64,000 nt of DNA from Chitinophagaceae bacterium (GTDB lineage Bacteria; Bacteroidota; Bacteroidia; Chitinophagales; Chitinophagaceae). Of the stretch, positions 53,890-62,439 are shown in pieces. The stretch's first letter is position 1. Every line of letters starts with the position of its first letter. Below the pieces are notes generated by a model. The model saw only the letters and a program-made list of their open reading frames with translations, searched no databases and had not been told where the DNA came from. The stretch spans positions 1-64,000 of the forward strand of contig JABFRU010000023.1 of NCBI GenBank assembly GCA_013140985.1, given 5' to 3'. Both the position numbers and the translations under genes were made by a program.

Positions 53890-56067
53890 ATGAAAAAGAT
53901 CCTCCTGCTTGTAACAATTCTTTACTCGTTTCATGCATTCGCACAAACTCCTTTAAAAGGAAGAGACAGCACCATCAAAGGCCCGCAAACTTTTGCGATA
54001 GTAATGGGTATTTCAAAGTATAAATATGTACGTCCTTTAGCTTATGCGGATAAAGATGCCCAGCTATTCAAAGACTATTTAAAATCGCCGGGTGGCGGAA
54101 GTGTAAAAGAAGATAATATTTATACGCTGCTGAATGAAAAAGCAAACAATGCTAATTTCTGGAGTAAAGGTTTTCAATGGCTGAAAGCAAAAAAACTACA
54201 GCAGGGCGACAGGCTTTTTATTTACCTGGCCGGGCATGGCGATGCTATTGATGAGGACCAATTCTTCTTTCTGAATTATGATTGCAACCCGCAGGGCGAT
54301 AAAAACAATTATCTCGTTGCCGGAACGATACAATTATTCAACCTGAAGAAAAAGATCGCTAATGAAACAGTTAAAGGTGTGGAGGTTTTCTTTATTATGG
54401 ATGCTTGCCGTACCAGCGAACTGCCGGGAGGTTCAGAAGGACAAAATTTTTTGAATACTGCCATATCAGAAAAACAGGCAGGAGAAGTGATCATGCTGGC
54501 CACCGCAGCCGGTGAAGCATCCCTGGAAGATGCATCCATTGGCACCGGCCATGGATTATTCACTTATTATTTGGTGGATGGCCTGAATGGTGTAGCTGAT
54601 ACCATCGGCGGCGCTGACAGGAAAGTAACTTTCCGGGAGATACAAGCCTATGTAGATAAGAATGTACCTTTTGTTGCGCAGCAACGTTTCAAAAGAAAAC
54701 AGGATCCCTTTTTCTGTTGTACAGAAAGCAGTGAGAAAGTGATCAGCTCTGTTGATACTGCTTATTTAAAAAGATGGCTCGAACAAAAAAAACGGGAGAA
54801 TCGTGGCGGCGGAAATTCTTTTAATGGAATTATAAAAACTTTCACTGCAGCAGATACTTTGCTGGTTGAAACATATAACAGGTTCAATACTGCTGTCAAT
54901 AACAATCGTCTTGAAACTGCAGAAGATTATTTTCAGCAATTGAATAGAAAATTTCCAGGCAACCCTTATACGCTTGATGCCAAATCAACTCTGGCAGCTG
55001 AATTTATCAATGCAGCGCAACAAAAAGTTGACCGCTATCTTGGTTGCAGCGATGAGGGTAGCGCCAAAGAAAAACAAGCCAATTACCAGGCCGCCTTGAA
55101 TTTAGAAAAAGCCATTGCCAGTGTGAGAGAAGATGATGCTGACTTTGCGAATTCACTACTAAACAGGATGTACTTCTTAAAAGCCAGTGGAGATTTTGGA
55201 CCGAACGGTGCCAATGGCGATATCTCTGTTGCATTTCAAAATGCATATGCAGCGCTGAGGATAGATCCTAACGGGGCTTATATACAAAACAAGTTGGCAT
55301 TGCTTCATTTGCAAAACAATAATAAGGACAGCGCATTGTTCTATGCTGATAAAGCAGTGAAGACCGCTCCCAAATGGCCCTGTGCATTAACTACGTTAGC
55401 ATTGATACAAAAAACAACATCATCTAATGATCCTAAAAGGCAACCCGGTAAGAATAGTCCGTTCCGCAAAGTAAGTTTTGGTATAACAGCTGGTGGTGGA
55501 TTGTCTCAATCTGATCCTACTTATTCGGGCAATGCTAACAGTGGCTTTACCGGTGTCGCATCTAATAGTGCATCTGTTGTTGATCTCGGTCTGATCACAC
55601 AGATAAATCTTGGTGGTACTATTTTTATCCGTCCTGAAGTAACCCTGATCTTTGAGAATACCAGTGTTGTTTTTGAACAAAGACCCCCGACAGGCGGACA
55701 GATCTTTACGCAGAATGTAGATGTAAAAGCTGCTTTGATCAATATAGGTTTGCCTTTTATAGTAAGGTTCTCTTCAAAAAATATTGCACCGTATATTTCA
55801 TTGGCTCCTTCATTCAGTTATTTGATCAGCCAGGATAATACATCATCAGAAAGATTACCGGTATTGAAATCAGTTTTTATGGGAAGTGGTGGGCTTGGTA
55901 TTGATATCGGTTTGGCAAAAGCAGGGCTTTATATTTCTCCTGAATTAAGATATACAGCAGGTTTTTCTGAACTGAAAGATGATGCATCAACGACCAGTTT
56001 TGCAAGAGCCCTTTCTTCATTGAAGAAAAATAGTTTTTCGCTGAATGTTTATTTGAGAAAGAGGTAA
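53890..56067 (+). CDS. Caspase-family (C14) peptidase fused to TPR-like region and outer-membrane barrel
   Basis: 725 residues with a signal peptide (1-19, ending AFAQ). The caspase domain (about 32-265) has the catalytic dyad H116 in YLAGHGD and C173 in MDACRTSE; specificity is predicted to be basic at P1 only if metacaspase-like. A Lys/Arg-rich linker and TPR-like helices (about 310-515) follow. The C-terminal ~200 residues (SFGITAGGGLS, INLGGTIFIRPEVTLIFE, PFIVRFSSKNIAPYISLAPSFSYLI and the final FSLNVYLRKR) are strands of an outer-membrane beta-barrel. The peptidase thus appears to be periplasmic and tethered to the outer membrane. Role unknown. Confidence 0.82.
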   Translation: MKKILLLVTILYSFHAFAQTPLKGRDSTIKGPQTFAIVMGISKYKYVRPLAYADKDAQLFKDYLKSPGGGSVKEDNIYTLLNEKANNANFWSKGFQWLKAKKLQQGDRLFIYLAGHGDAIDEDQFFFLNYDCNPQGDKNNYLVAGTIQLFNLKKKIANETVKGVEVFFIMDACRTSELPGGSEGQNFLNTAISEKQAGEVIMLATAAGEASLEDASIGTGHGLFTYYLVDGLNGVADTIGGADRKVTFREIQAYVDKNVPFVAQQRFKRKQDPFFCCTESSEKVISSVDTAYLKRWLEQKKRENRGGGNSFNGIIKTFTAADTLLVETYNRFNTAVNNNRLETAEDYFQQLNRKFPGNPYTLDAKSTLAAEFINAAQQKVDRYLGCSDEGSAKEKQANYQAALNLEKAIASVREDDADFANSLLNRMYFLKASGDFGPNGANGDISVAFQNAYAALRIDPNGAYIQNKLALLHLQNNNKDSALFYADKAVKTAPKWPCALTTLALIQKTTSSNDPKRQPGKNSPFRKVSFGITAGGGLSQSDPTYSGNANSGFTGVASNSASVVDLGLITQINLGGTIFIRPEVTLIFENTSVVFEQRPPTGGQIFTQNVDVKAALINIGLPFIVRFSSKNIAPYISLAPSFSYLISQDNTSSERLPVLKSVFMGSGGLGIDIGLAKAGLYISPELRYTAGFSELKDDASTTSFARALSSLKKNSFSLNVYLRKR

Positions 56068-56068
56068 A

Positions 56069-56092
56069 GTGAGATTGAGGCTAAGGTTGAGT
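56069..56092. repeat. Short-word array (GATTGAGG/TTGAG) between convergent genes
   Basis: GAGATTGAGG, CTAAGG and TTGAG words fill the 26-base gap between the caspase gene stop and the bshC stop. It belongs to the same general class of arrays. Confidence 0.4.
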
Positions 56093-56093
56093 T

Positions 56094-57689
56094 TTACGAT
56101 TCTTTTATCGTTACAAATTCCTGCTCTAATCCCAATGAGTGCTGGTATAATTCTTTAATGAAATCCTTTCCCCATTTTGCATAGTAATAAGAAAGGTTCT
56201 CATGTCTTTCCTGTAACCCATTGCCGGGAAATAAATGTTCTTTGATTGTATGTATCTGTCGCTGCTGGTCCGCAAACTTTCTTTTTTCAGCCCGCAACAT
56301 TTTCTTTTCTAATTCCTGTAAACGATAAACAGTTTGCTGCTTCAATGCCATGACATGCTTTTCCAATGTAGTATCAACAGCAGCAGCCTGCTTTTTGAAT
56401 GTATCATACAATTGTTCCAGTTCGGTCAGCGAGCCGTTCAGTTTTGTCTCGTTCTTACTTTCTCTGGTCACCAGTTTATTCAGCAATTCCTGTTCAGGCA
56501 AAAAGAAATCTTCAATGGTAAAACCAAGATGAGCCATTTTTTCCTGCCATTTTTTTTCAACGATCAAAAAAGAATTGCGAAGCACCAAGACAGGAAAAGG
56601 GATAGTATAATGATCGAAAAGATCTTTTAATTGTAACCAGTAAGCCGTCTCTCCTGCCCCCCCGATAAATGCAATGTTGGGCAGGATAGTTTCCTGGTAA
56701 AGCCCTCTCAGGATCACATTCGGACTGAAACGTTCGGGATGATCGTTCAATTCTTTTAATAGATCATTCTCAGAAAACGTCAATGGTGAATTGTGAATGG
56801 TGAATTTATCATTCTTTTTTTCAATTCGTTCTCTGAGGTCATCTTTTAAATAGAATAGATTGATCTCCCTTGGATTCGCTTGTGACTTGTACCCTGCACT
56901 TCCCAATCTATCTACTGTTTTCTCAACAATACCTGAAGCTGTTTGATTCAGCAGATCATCTTTAAAAAGATCAACCATTTGCTTTTTCAATGCCGTATTA
57001 TCCGGAAGCAATACAACAAGGCCGTATTCAGCAAAAAGTTTGTTGACAAAATAAAAAGTTGCATCCTGTATTGTTACCCCTTCCTTGTAGAATCCTTTCA
57101 GCAATGAAACGATCTCATTCCCATTTGGTAAAACTGATAACTGTCCCTCTATCCTGTCAACCAGTTTTAGCAACCCTTTGTCGATCTTCATCCGGCCAAC
57201 AGCGCCGGTTTGTTTTGTTTCCCAGGCAAGTTTTTCTCCGCCAAGATTGATATGATTCAATTCAGCCAAATCTGCATCTTCTGAACCGATATAAAAGACA
57301 GGAATAAAATTTTGTTTGGGTAAAGAAGTTTTTAAATGATCCACCAGTTTAATAGCATGAACGATCTTGTAAATAAAATACAGTGGCCCTGTAAAAAGGT
57401 TGTTCTGGTGAGCTGTAGTTATTGTAAATGTATCGGCCGAAAGAAGCGATTCAATACTCTTTTTTACATTATCGGAGGTTTCTACTCCCTCATATTGTTT
57501 TTTCAATTCTGCTACCAGTGTTTTCCGGTCGGTAGCAAATTGCTTTCTTGCTTCGATCGCTTTTTGAATCCCCTGTAATGTGGGAGGATGAGTAAAGAAT
57601 GGTTTCAAGGCTGCCGCCTGGTCAATATAATCCAATGCAATACTGGAAAAGGTTCCGGTCTGTCGGTAAGGCAAGCGGGCAGCATTCAT
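56094..57689 (-). CDS. bshC: Bacillithiol biosynthesis cysteine-adding enzyme BshC
   Basis: 531 residues. The N-terminal LPYRQTGTFSSIALDYI, TITTAHQNNLFTGPLYFIYKIVHAI, FIPVFYIGSEDADLAELNHINLGG and ANPREINLFYLKDDLRERIE are BshC signatures (each longer in the protein). It joins cysteine to GlcN-malate in the last step of bacillithiol synthesis. An array of GGTGAAT-type words at 56779-56806 is inserted in frame near residues 296-305 (FTIHNSPLT) after the conserved DLRERIE segment. Cytoplasmic. The bshB1 gene is 43 kb away. Confidence 0.93.
   Translation of the reverse strand: MNAARLPYRQTGTFSSIALDYIDQAAALKPFFTHPPTLQGIQKAIEARKQFATDRKTLVAELKKQYEGVETSDNVKKSIESLLSADTFTITTAHQNNLFTGPLYFIYKIVHAIKLVDHLKTSLPKQNFIPVFYIGSEDADLAELNHINLGGEKLAWETKQTGAVGRMKIDKGLLKLVDRIEGQLSVLPNGNEIVSLLKGFYKEGVTIQDATFYFVNKLFAEYGLVVLLPDNTALKKQMVDLFKDDLLNQTASGIVEKTVDRLGSAGYKSQANPREINLFYLKDDLRERIEKKNDKFTIHNSPLTFSENDLLKELNDHPERFSPNVILRGLYQETILPNIAFIGGAGETAYWLQLKDLFDHYTIPFPVLVLRNSFLIVEKKWQEKMAHLGFTIEDFFLPEQELLNKLVTRESKNETKLNGSLTELEQLYDTFKKQAAAVDTTLEKHVMALKQQTVYRLQELEKKMLRAEKRKFADQQRQIHTIKEHLFPGNGLQERHENLSYYYAKWGKDFIKELYQHSLGLEQEFVTIKES
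56779..56806 (-). repeat. In-frame short-word repeat (GGTGAAT type) inside bshC
   Basis: GTCAATGGTGAATTGTGAAT and GGTGAAT on the plus strand (56779-56806) match the array at 47218-47238 and its complement at 47282-47316. On the coding strand it encodes FTIHNSPLT; the frame remains open on both sides. Confidence 0.7.
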
Positions 57690-57748
57690 AATCCGATAAA
57701 AATAAAAACAGTTATACGGTCGTCACAGTTATTGATACAAGATTAACG

Positions 57749-58579
57749 TTATTTTACTTCGTAAGCCACTACCGAATTCTTCCAGAAAGTGGGAACAAAA
57801 ATGGTCTTTGTGACAGGATCAAACCCAATGTCCGCTGTATTGATCTTTTGCTCACGGGTATCCAGTAATTTTTCCTTGCTTCCATCCGCATTCACATACC
57901 AGATAACACCTGCCCAGCAGGAAACAACAAAATCATTGCCCGATATATTGACAATGCCGTCTGTCCCGCCTTCCATCCCATCTGTTATCAGCGCAAGACT
58001 TTTATCCGCATTCACTTTATACATTCCACCCTGATCCAGCACATAGAGATCGCTTGCTTTCATCAATACACCATTCGGCCCTTTCAGGTTTTCCAAATAA
58101 ACTTCAGGAACTCCGTTCATGATACGATATACTTTTTTGCCTCTTGAATCGGAAACATACATCACACCATTGGCATCAATAGTAAGATCATTCAATGCCT
58201 GCGATCCCGGCACTTCTATCCAACCGGCGATCTTTCCGCTGTGCAGATCCACTATGGCTACCCTGTCCACATCAGCTACATATAATGTATGATGATACAA
58301 ACCCATTCCTTTTGGCGCATTAAAACCTGTGATCCATTCCGCATTGATCACCTGTCCGTCAAGACCCATTTTACCGATCGAGCCCATACCATCTTTTTCC
58401 CATGGCTGTTTGCCATCAATATTTGATACATATAATACCCGGTGATCAGGATCATATAAAACTGATTCAGGCACTTTGAAAACAGAATCAGTCTCCCATT
58501 TTTTTACCAACTGATGTTTTTGTGCATTGGTTACAATAAGAAGGCAAAATGAACAGGCCAAAAGAAATACTTGCTTCAT
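57749..58579 (-). CDS. SMP-30/gluconolactonase-like beta-propeller protein, secreted
   Basis: 276 residues with a signal peptide (about 1-19, LLIVTNAQ). The propeller repeats (PESVLYDPDHRVLYVSNIDG, MGLYHHTLYVADVDRVAIVD, LNDLTIDANGVMYVSDSRG, LMKASDLYVLDQGGMY) resemble the SMP-30/strictosidine-synthase-like fold. The family contains lactonases and other hydrolases; the metal-binding residues were not pinpointed. It is 115 bases downstream of the hydroxyproline-type dehydrogenase on the same strand, behind a repeat hairpin. Confidence 0.75.
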   Translation of the reverse strand: MKQVFLLACSFCLLIVTNAQKHQLVKKWETDSVFKVPESVLYDPDHRVLYVSNIDGKQPWEKDGMGSIGKMGLDGQVINAEWITGFNAPKGMGLYHHTLYVADVDRVAIVDLHSGKIAGWIEVPGSQALNDLTIDANGVMYVSDSRGKKVYRIMNGVPEVYLENLKGPNGVLMKASDLYVLDQGGMYKVNADKSLALITDGMEGGTDGIVNISGNDFVVSCWAGVIWYVNADGSKEKLLDTREQKINTADIGFDPVTKTIFVPTFWKNSVVAYEVK

Positions 58580-58615
58580 GGATTTTTATTGAACGATAAA
58601 GTTACTGAGAATGTT

Positions 58616-58691
58616 TCCCACAAAGTCACAAAAATCACAAAGAAAAGCTTATTGATTTTAAATACTTGGTGTACTTAGTGTCTTTGTGGGA
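58616..58691. repeat. Inverted repeat (TCCCACAAAGTCAC) between dehydrogenase and SMP-30-like genes
   Basis: TCCCACAAAGTCAC (58616-58629) pairs with GTGTCTTTGTGGGA (58678-58691) with one mismatch. The intervening sequence repeats CACAAAG and TCACAAA words. It could act as a terminator or processing site between the two genes. Confidence 0.6.
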
Positions 58692-58694
58692 TGC

Positions 58695-59948
58695 CTATGA
58701 AAAACGAAGCGGATCAAAAAAAGAAATATCCATAGATGTCTTTTTATTATTGACGATCTCATCAACCATCTTTCCTGTTCCGGCACCCAAGCTCAATCCC
58801 AGCATCGAATGACCGGTAGCGATCGTTACATTATCATATTTTTTTATCCGCCCGATATAAGGCAATCCATCCGCCGAACAGGGACGATAACCATACCATA
58901 TCTTTTCTTTCGGAGGAAACGGCACATCAAAATCTGGATAAAAACGTTTGACGGCATCGAGGATGCCCTGCACCCTGTTCATTCTTGGCGGCGTTTTATG
59001 AGAAGTGATCTCCATTGTCCCCCCCAAACGGATCTTATTTCCATCCATCGGTGTGATGGCAGCCCTGCCTTCCAATAATACCGCAGGATAGTTGACGTTG
59101 TAAGAAGAATTTTCCAATGTAACCGAATAACCTCTTCCCGGCATCATCGGTATCCTTGTTCCCAATAGCTTTGCTGTTTCTCTCCCCCATGAGCCGGTAG
59201 CAATAATGATCTCATCAGCCTCAAACACATTTTTATCAGCAGTAACTACTTTATTTACTTTCTTTCCTGCCTTCTCAAAACCTACCACTTCTTCATTCGG
59301 AATAAACTTCACTCCTTTCTGTTTTAAATAAGCATTCAACTGCTGCATCAGTTTATTTGGATAGCAATGCGCATCGCAATTAAATAAAATAGCACCGAGA
59401 CCATTTATTCTTGTCTGCGGCTCCATGGCTGTCAATTCTTCCTTGCTTAACAATCTTGTATCATTCAATCCCAGCTCATGTGCTTTTTCTACCGTATGCT
59501 TTGCATGTTCACCACCTGCTTCTGTTTGAAAAATCTCCAGCAAACCTTTTTGTTCATACGCAAAATCAAACCCTGGCAAACCCAGCCACTCTTCATATTC
59601 TTTTTTACTGATGATGGCAATATCTCTTAATGGAATGGCAGCATTCTTTACATGATCCCTGGTGGCGCTGCGGATAAATTTCAATCCCCAGTTGATAAGG
59701 TTCCAGTCAAACCTTGGTTGTACATAAAAAGGACTTTTGGAATTCCACATCCATTTCAATCCCTTTTTTACAATTCCCGGAGTAGCCAACGGAATAAAAT
59801 GACTGGGACAGATATAACCACAGTTGCCATAAGAACAGTTATCGGTAAAATCGCCTTTATCCAATACCGTCACATCCCAGCCTGACCGCTGCAAATAAAA
59901 TGCGGAGCTTAAACCGATAATGCCGCCACCGATGATCGTTACTTTCAT
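58695..59948 (-). CDS. FAD-dependent D-amino-acid (D-hydroxyproline-type) dehydrogenase
   Basis: 417 residues of the DAO/DadA family. The dinucleotide-binding motif IIGGGIIGLSSAFYL lies at the N-terminus, followed by VLDKGDFTDNCSYGNCGYI. A substrate-domain signature is GYRPCSADGLPYIGRI, and the C-terminal FAD contact is TGHSMLGLSLGAGTGKMV. In bacterial trans-4-hydroxyproline pathways such an enzyme oxidises cis-4-hydroxy-D-proline made by the epimerase encoded immediately upstream (60052-61065). Membrane-associated electron acceptor inferred. 103-base gap between the two genes. Confidence 0.88.
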   Translation of the reverse strand: MKVTIIGGGIIGLSSAFYLQRSGWDVTVLDKGDFTDNCSYGNCGYICPSHFIPLATPGIVKKGLKWMWNSKSPFYVQPRFDWNLINWGLKFIRSATRDHVKNAAIPLRDIAIISKKEYEEWLGLPGFDFAYEQKGLLEIFQTEAGGEHAKHTVEKAHELGLNDTRLLSKEELTAMEPQTRINGLGAILFNCDAHCYPNKLMQQLNAYLKQKGVKFIPNEEVVGFEKAGKKVNKVVTADKNVFEADEIIIATGSWGRETAKLLGTRIPMMPGRGYSVTLENSSYNVNYPAVLLEGRAAITPMDGNKIRLGGTMEITSHKTPPRMNRVQGILDAVKRFYPDFDVPFPPKEKIWYGYRPCSADGLPYIGRIKKYDNVTIATGHSMLGLSLGAGTGKMVDEIVNNKKTSMDISFFDPLRFS

Positions 59949-59990
59949 CCTTTTGATTTATGTAAATAAAAAAGTATAATAAGAATACCT

Positions 59991-60047
59991 CTCACAGATT
60001 CCGAAGATTAACACAGATTTTCTGTGAACATCCGTGCCATCTGTGAG
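59991..60047. repeat. Inverted repeat (CTCACAGAT) between epimerase and dehydrogenase genes
   Basis: CTCACAGAT (59991-59999) pairs exactly with ATCTGTGAG (60039-60047). The interior carries ACACAGATTTTCTGTG, itself palindromic, so a nested hairpin is possible. Words of the CACAGAT/ATCTGTG type are typical of these arrays. Confidence 0.65.
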
Positions 60048-60051
60048 CAAC

Positions 60052-61065
60052 TCATACAACTGAAAATCCATACGCATACGGATCATCCTCCTTATCTATC
60101 CAGATCGTATTATATCCATAAATTTTTGCCCAGCCTTCCACACCGGGACGTATCGCAGGCTTGCCAGCCAGTGTTAACTCTTCCTCTATCCTGCCAATGA
60201 ATTTACTCCCGATAATACTTTCATGAATGAACTCATCGCCTTTCTTCAATTTCCCCTTCGCATACCATTGCGCCATTCTTGCTGATGTACCAGTGCCGCA
60301 GGGCGAACGGTCAATCGCTTTTTCGCCATAAAAAACTGCATTCCTTGCTGTAGAAGTTTTATCAAGCACGGCTCCTGTCCATAAAATATGCGAACAACCT
60401 TTTATTGTCGCATCTTCAGGATGAACAAATTCATACTTCGCATTAATATTCTTTCTCAATTCTCTTGCCCATGCAATCAATTTATCAGCTGAATAATTTT
60501 CAAGTCCTTTAAAATTTTTCTGCACATCAACAATGGCATAAAAATTTCCGCCATACGCCACATCAACAACCAGTTCGCCCAAGTCAGGACAATCAATAGC
60601 TAATTCAGTTGAATCTAAATACGCCGGCACATTGGTTAGTTTGACATTTTTGATTTTGGGTTTTTGATTTTTGATTTCGGTTTCATACACTACCATAACT
60701 AACCCGGCCGGGGTTTCCATTCTCACATGGCCTTCCCTTTTTGGCTTGACCAACCCTTCCTCAAGAGCGATAGTAATTGTCCCAATAGTTCCATGACCAC
60801 ACATGGGCAGGCAGCCACTGGTTTCAATAAATAAAACAGAGACATCATTGGCCGGGTCATGCGGCGGATAGAGAATACTTCCGCTCATCATGTCATGCCC
60901 TCTTGGCTCGAACATCAGTCCTGTTCTTATCCAGTCATATTCTTTTAGAAAATGCTGACGCTTCTCGCTCATGTTACGGCCATGCAATTCCGGCCCACCC
61001 TTTTTTACCAATCTTACCGGGTTGCCGCAAGTATGAGCGTCTATGCATTCAAAGATGTACTTCAT
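60052..61065 (-). CDS. 4-hydroxyproline 2-epimerase (proline racemase family)
   Basis: 337 residues from the ATG at 61065 (MKYIFECIDAHTCGNPVRLV). The open frame begins 23 codons earlier, but those codons (NHTENTEFTEN) are translated repeat DNA. The two catalytic cysteines of the family are C89 in MCGHGTIG and C256 in RSPCGTGTSA, so epimerase rather than dehydratase activity is expected. It converts trans-4-hydroxy-L-proline to cis-4-hydroxy-D-proline. A repeat (TTTTTGATTTTGG type) is inserted in frame near residues 131-140 (IKNQKPKIKN). It forms a probable pathway with the dehydrogenase downstream. Confidence 0.9.
   Translation of the reverse strand: MKYIFECIDAHTCGNPVRLVKKGGPELHGRNMSEKRQHFLKEYDWIRTGLMFEPRGHDMMSGSILYPPHDPANDVSVLFIETSGCLPMCGHGTIGTITIALEEGLVKPKREGHVRMETPAGLVMVVYETEIKNQKPKIKNVKLTNVPAYLDSTELAIDCPDLGELVVDVAYGGNFYAIVDVQKNFKGLENYSADKLIAWARELRKNINAKYEFVHPEDATIKGCSHILWTGAVLDKTSTARNAVFYGEKAIDRSPCGTGTSARMAQWYAKGKLKKGDEFIHESIIGSKFIGRIEEELTLAGKPAIRPGVEGWAKIYGYNTIWIDKEDDPYAYGFSVV
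60646..60684 (-). repeat. In-frame short-word repeat (TTTTTGATTT type) inside the epimerase gene
   Basis: TTTTTGATTTTGGG, TTTTTGATT and TTTGATTTC on the plus strand (60646-60684) encode, on the coding strand, a Lys/Asn-rich stretch (IKNQKPKIKN). The reading frame and both catalytic motifs remain intact. Confidence 0.6.
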
Positions 61066-61079
61066 GTCTATATGCTTGT

Positions 61080-61112
61080 CATTCTCTGTGAACTCTGTGT
61101 TCTCTGTGTGAT
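61080..61112. repeat. Short-word array (CTCTGTG) between divergent genes
   Basis: Words TTCTCTGTG, AACTCTGTG and TTCTCTGTG run through 61080-61112, upstream of both the epimerase ATG (61065) and the desaturase-family ATG (61135). The array leaves frames open in both directions and so creates false N-terminal extensions. Confidence 0.6.
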
Positions 61113-61134
61113 TTTCTTTAAATTTACCCCGCAA

Positions 61135-62439
61135 ATGGAAACCTACGGCAATATACTACTCATCGCCATGCCCGCCTTTCTTATCCTCGTACTTTTTGAA
61201 AAATGGTATGGCTGGAAAAAAGGCAGGGACACCGTCCGCAATATGGACATGATCTCTTCTCTCAGCAGCGGCGTTACCAATGTTACCAAAGATGTACTCG
61301 GTCTCGCTATTGCTATCGGCATCTATCCTTTTATGCTGAAATACCTGGCTGTTACCAAAATTGAGAATACCATCATCGTTTATATCCTCACTTTTATCAT
61401 CATTGATTTTCTCGGGTATTGGGTGCATCGCATCAGTCATAAAGTAAATCTTTTCTGGAACCTGCATGTCATTCATCACAGCAGCGAAGAATTCAATCTC
61501 GCCTGTGCATTGCGGCAAAGCATTTCATCTTTCTTCAATTTATTTACCATATTGTTATTACCAGCTGCTGTCCTTGGCATACCTCCGGATGTGATCGCAA
61601 TTGTCGGGCCGATACAATTATTTGCACAGTTCTGGTATCATACGCAGCATATAAACAAGATGGGTTTTTTAGAAAAGATCATTGTTACGCCAAGTCATCA
61701 CAGGGTGCACCATGCTGTGAACCCCGAATACATGGACAAGAATCTCTCGCAGATATTTATTGTATGGGATAAACTCTTCGGCACTTATGTGGATGAAAGA
61801 AAAGATGTGCCGCCGGTGTATGGCATTACCAGACCGGCCAGGACATGGAACCCCATTAAAATAAATTTCCAGCATATCTGGCTATTGATAAAAGATGCAT
61901 GGAGAACCAATAGCTGGAAGGAAAAATTTACGCTCTGGTTCAAGCCTACCGGTTATCGCCCGGCTGATGTGGCGGAAAGATATCCTGTAAAGAAGATAGA
62001 AGATGTCTATAATTTTGAAAAGTATGATACAAGGACCTCTCCTGCTCTTAATGCATGGGCCTGGGTGCAGCTATTAATGTTATTGGGTGTCATTGCTTAT
62101 CTATTTGGCAATATTGCTTATATCAATTCTATTGACAGCAGTTATATCTATTGGTATGGCGCATATGTTTTTTTAACCGTGTATGCACTTACTGACCTGA
62201 TGGACCGCAACCGTTCTGCTATTGCATGGGAAATTCTCCGCAGTGGACTCGGTCTTTATTTTTTATACTCGCAGGATGATTGGTTTGGCAGCAGTGTTTA
62301 TCTTTCTTCGATAAAATATATTTTGGGAGGGTATTTTATTTTATCTATTACTATTACTGGTTGGTTTGTGATGAAGCATAGGAAAGAAGATATCATTCAA
62401 GGCCCAGAGCTTATTAAAGAACCAGTATCCAAAATCTAG
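61135..62439 (+). CDS. Sterol desaturase/fatty acid hydroxylase family membrane protein
   Basis: 434 residues from the ATG at 61135 (METYGNILLIAMPAFLIL). The longer open frame overlaps the divergent epimerase gene and the repeat array. It has about eight to ten membrane helices and the di-iron histidine clusters of the fatty acid hydroxylase superfamily: HRISH, HVIHHSS, HTQH and SHHRVHH. The C-terminal part adds several helices with no recognised domain. Oxygen-dependent hydroxylation of a lipid is expected; the substrate is not known. The stop codon lies in a short-word array (AGTATCC). Confidence 0.85.
   Translation: METYGNILLIAMPAFLILVLFEKWYGWKKGRDTVRNMDMISSLSSGVTNVTKDVLGLAIAIGIYPFMLKYLAVTKIENTIIVYILTFIIIDFLGYWVHRISHKVNLFWNLHVIHHSSEEFNLACALRQSISSFFNLFTILLLPAAVLGIPPDVIAIVGPIQLFAQFWYHTQHINKMGFLEKIIVTPSHHRVHHAVNPEYMDKNLSQIFIVWDKLFGTYVDERKDVPPVYGITRPARTWNPIKINFQHIWLLIKDAWRTNSWKEKFTLWFKPTGYRPADVAERYPVKKIEDVYNFEKYDTRTSPALNAWAWVQLLMLLGVIAYLFGNIAYINSIDSSYIYWYGAYVFLTVYALTDLMDRNRSAIAWEILRSGLGLYFLYSQDDWFGSSVYLSSIKYILGGYFILSITITGWFVMKHRKEDIIQGPELIKEPVSKI

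Noticed and set aside
53823-54023. Small plus-strand frame overlapping the DUF6929 and caspase genes (ATGA junction)
   Set aside because: It runs into the caspase gene in another frame; the caspase signal peptide shows the correct start is 53890.
58616-61112. Possible CRISPR-like arrays from repeated words
   Set aside because: Words are 6-9 bases and lack constant repeats with equal spacers; they are degenerate tandem words, not CRISPR.
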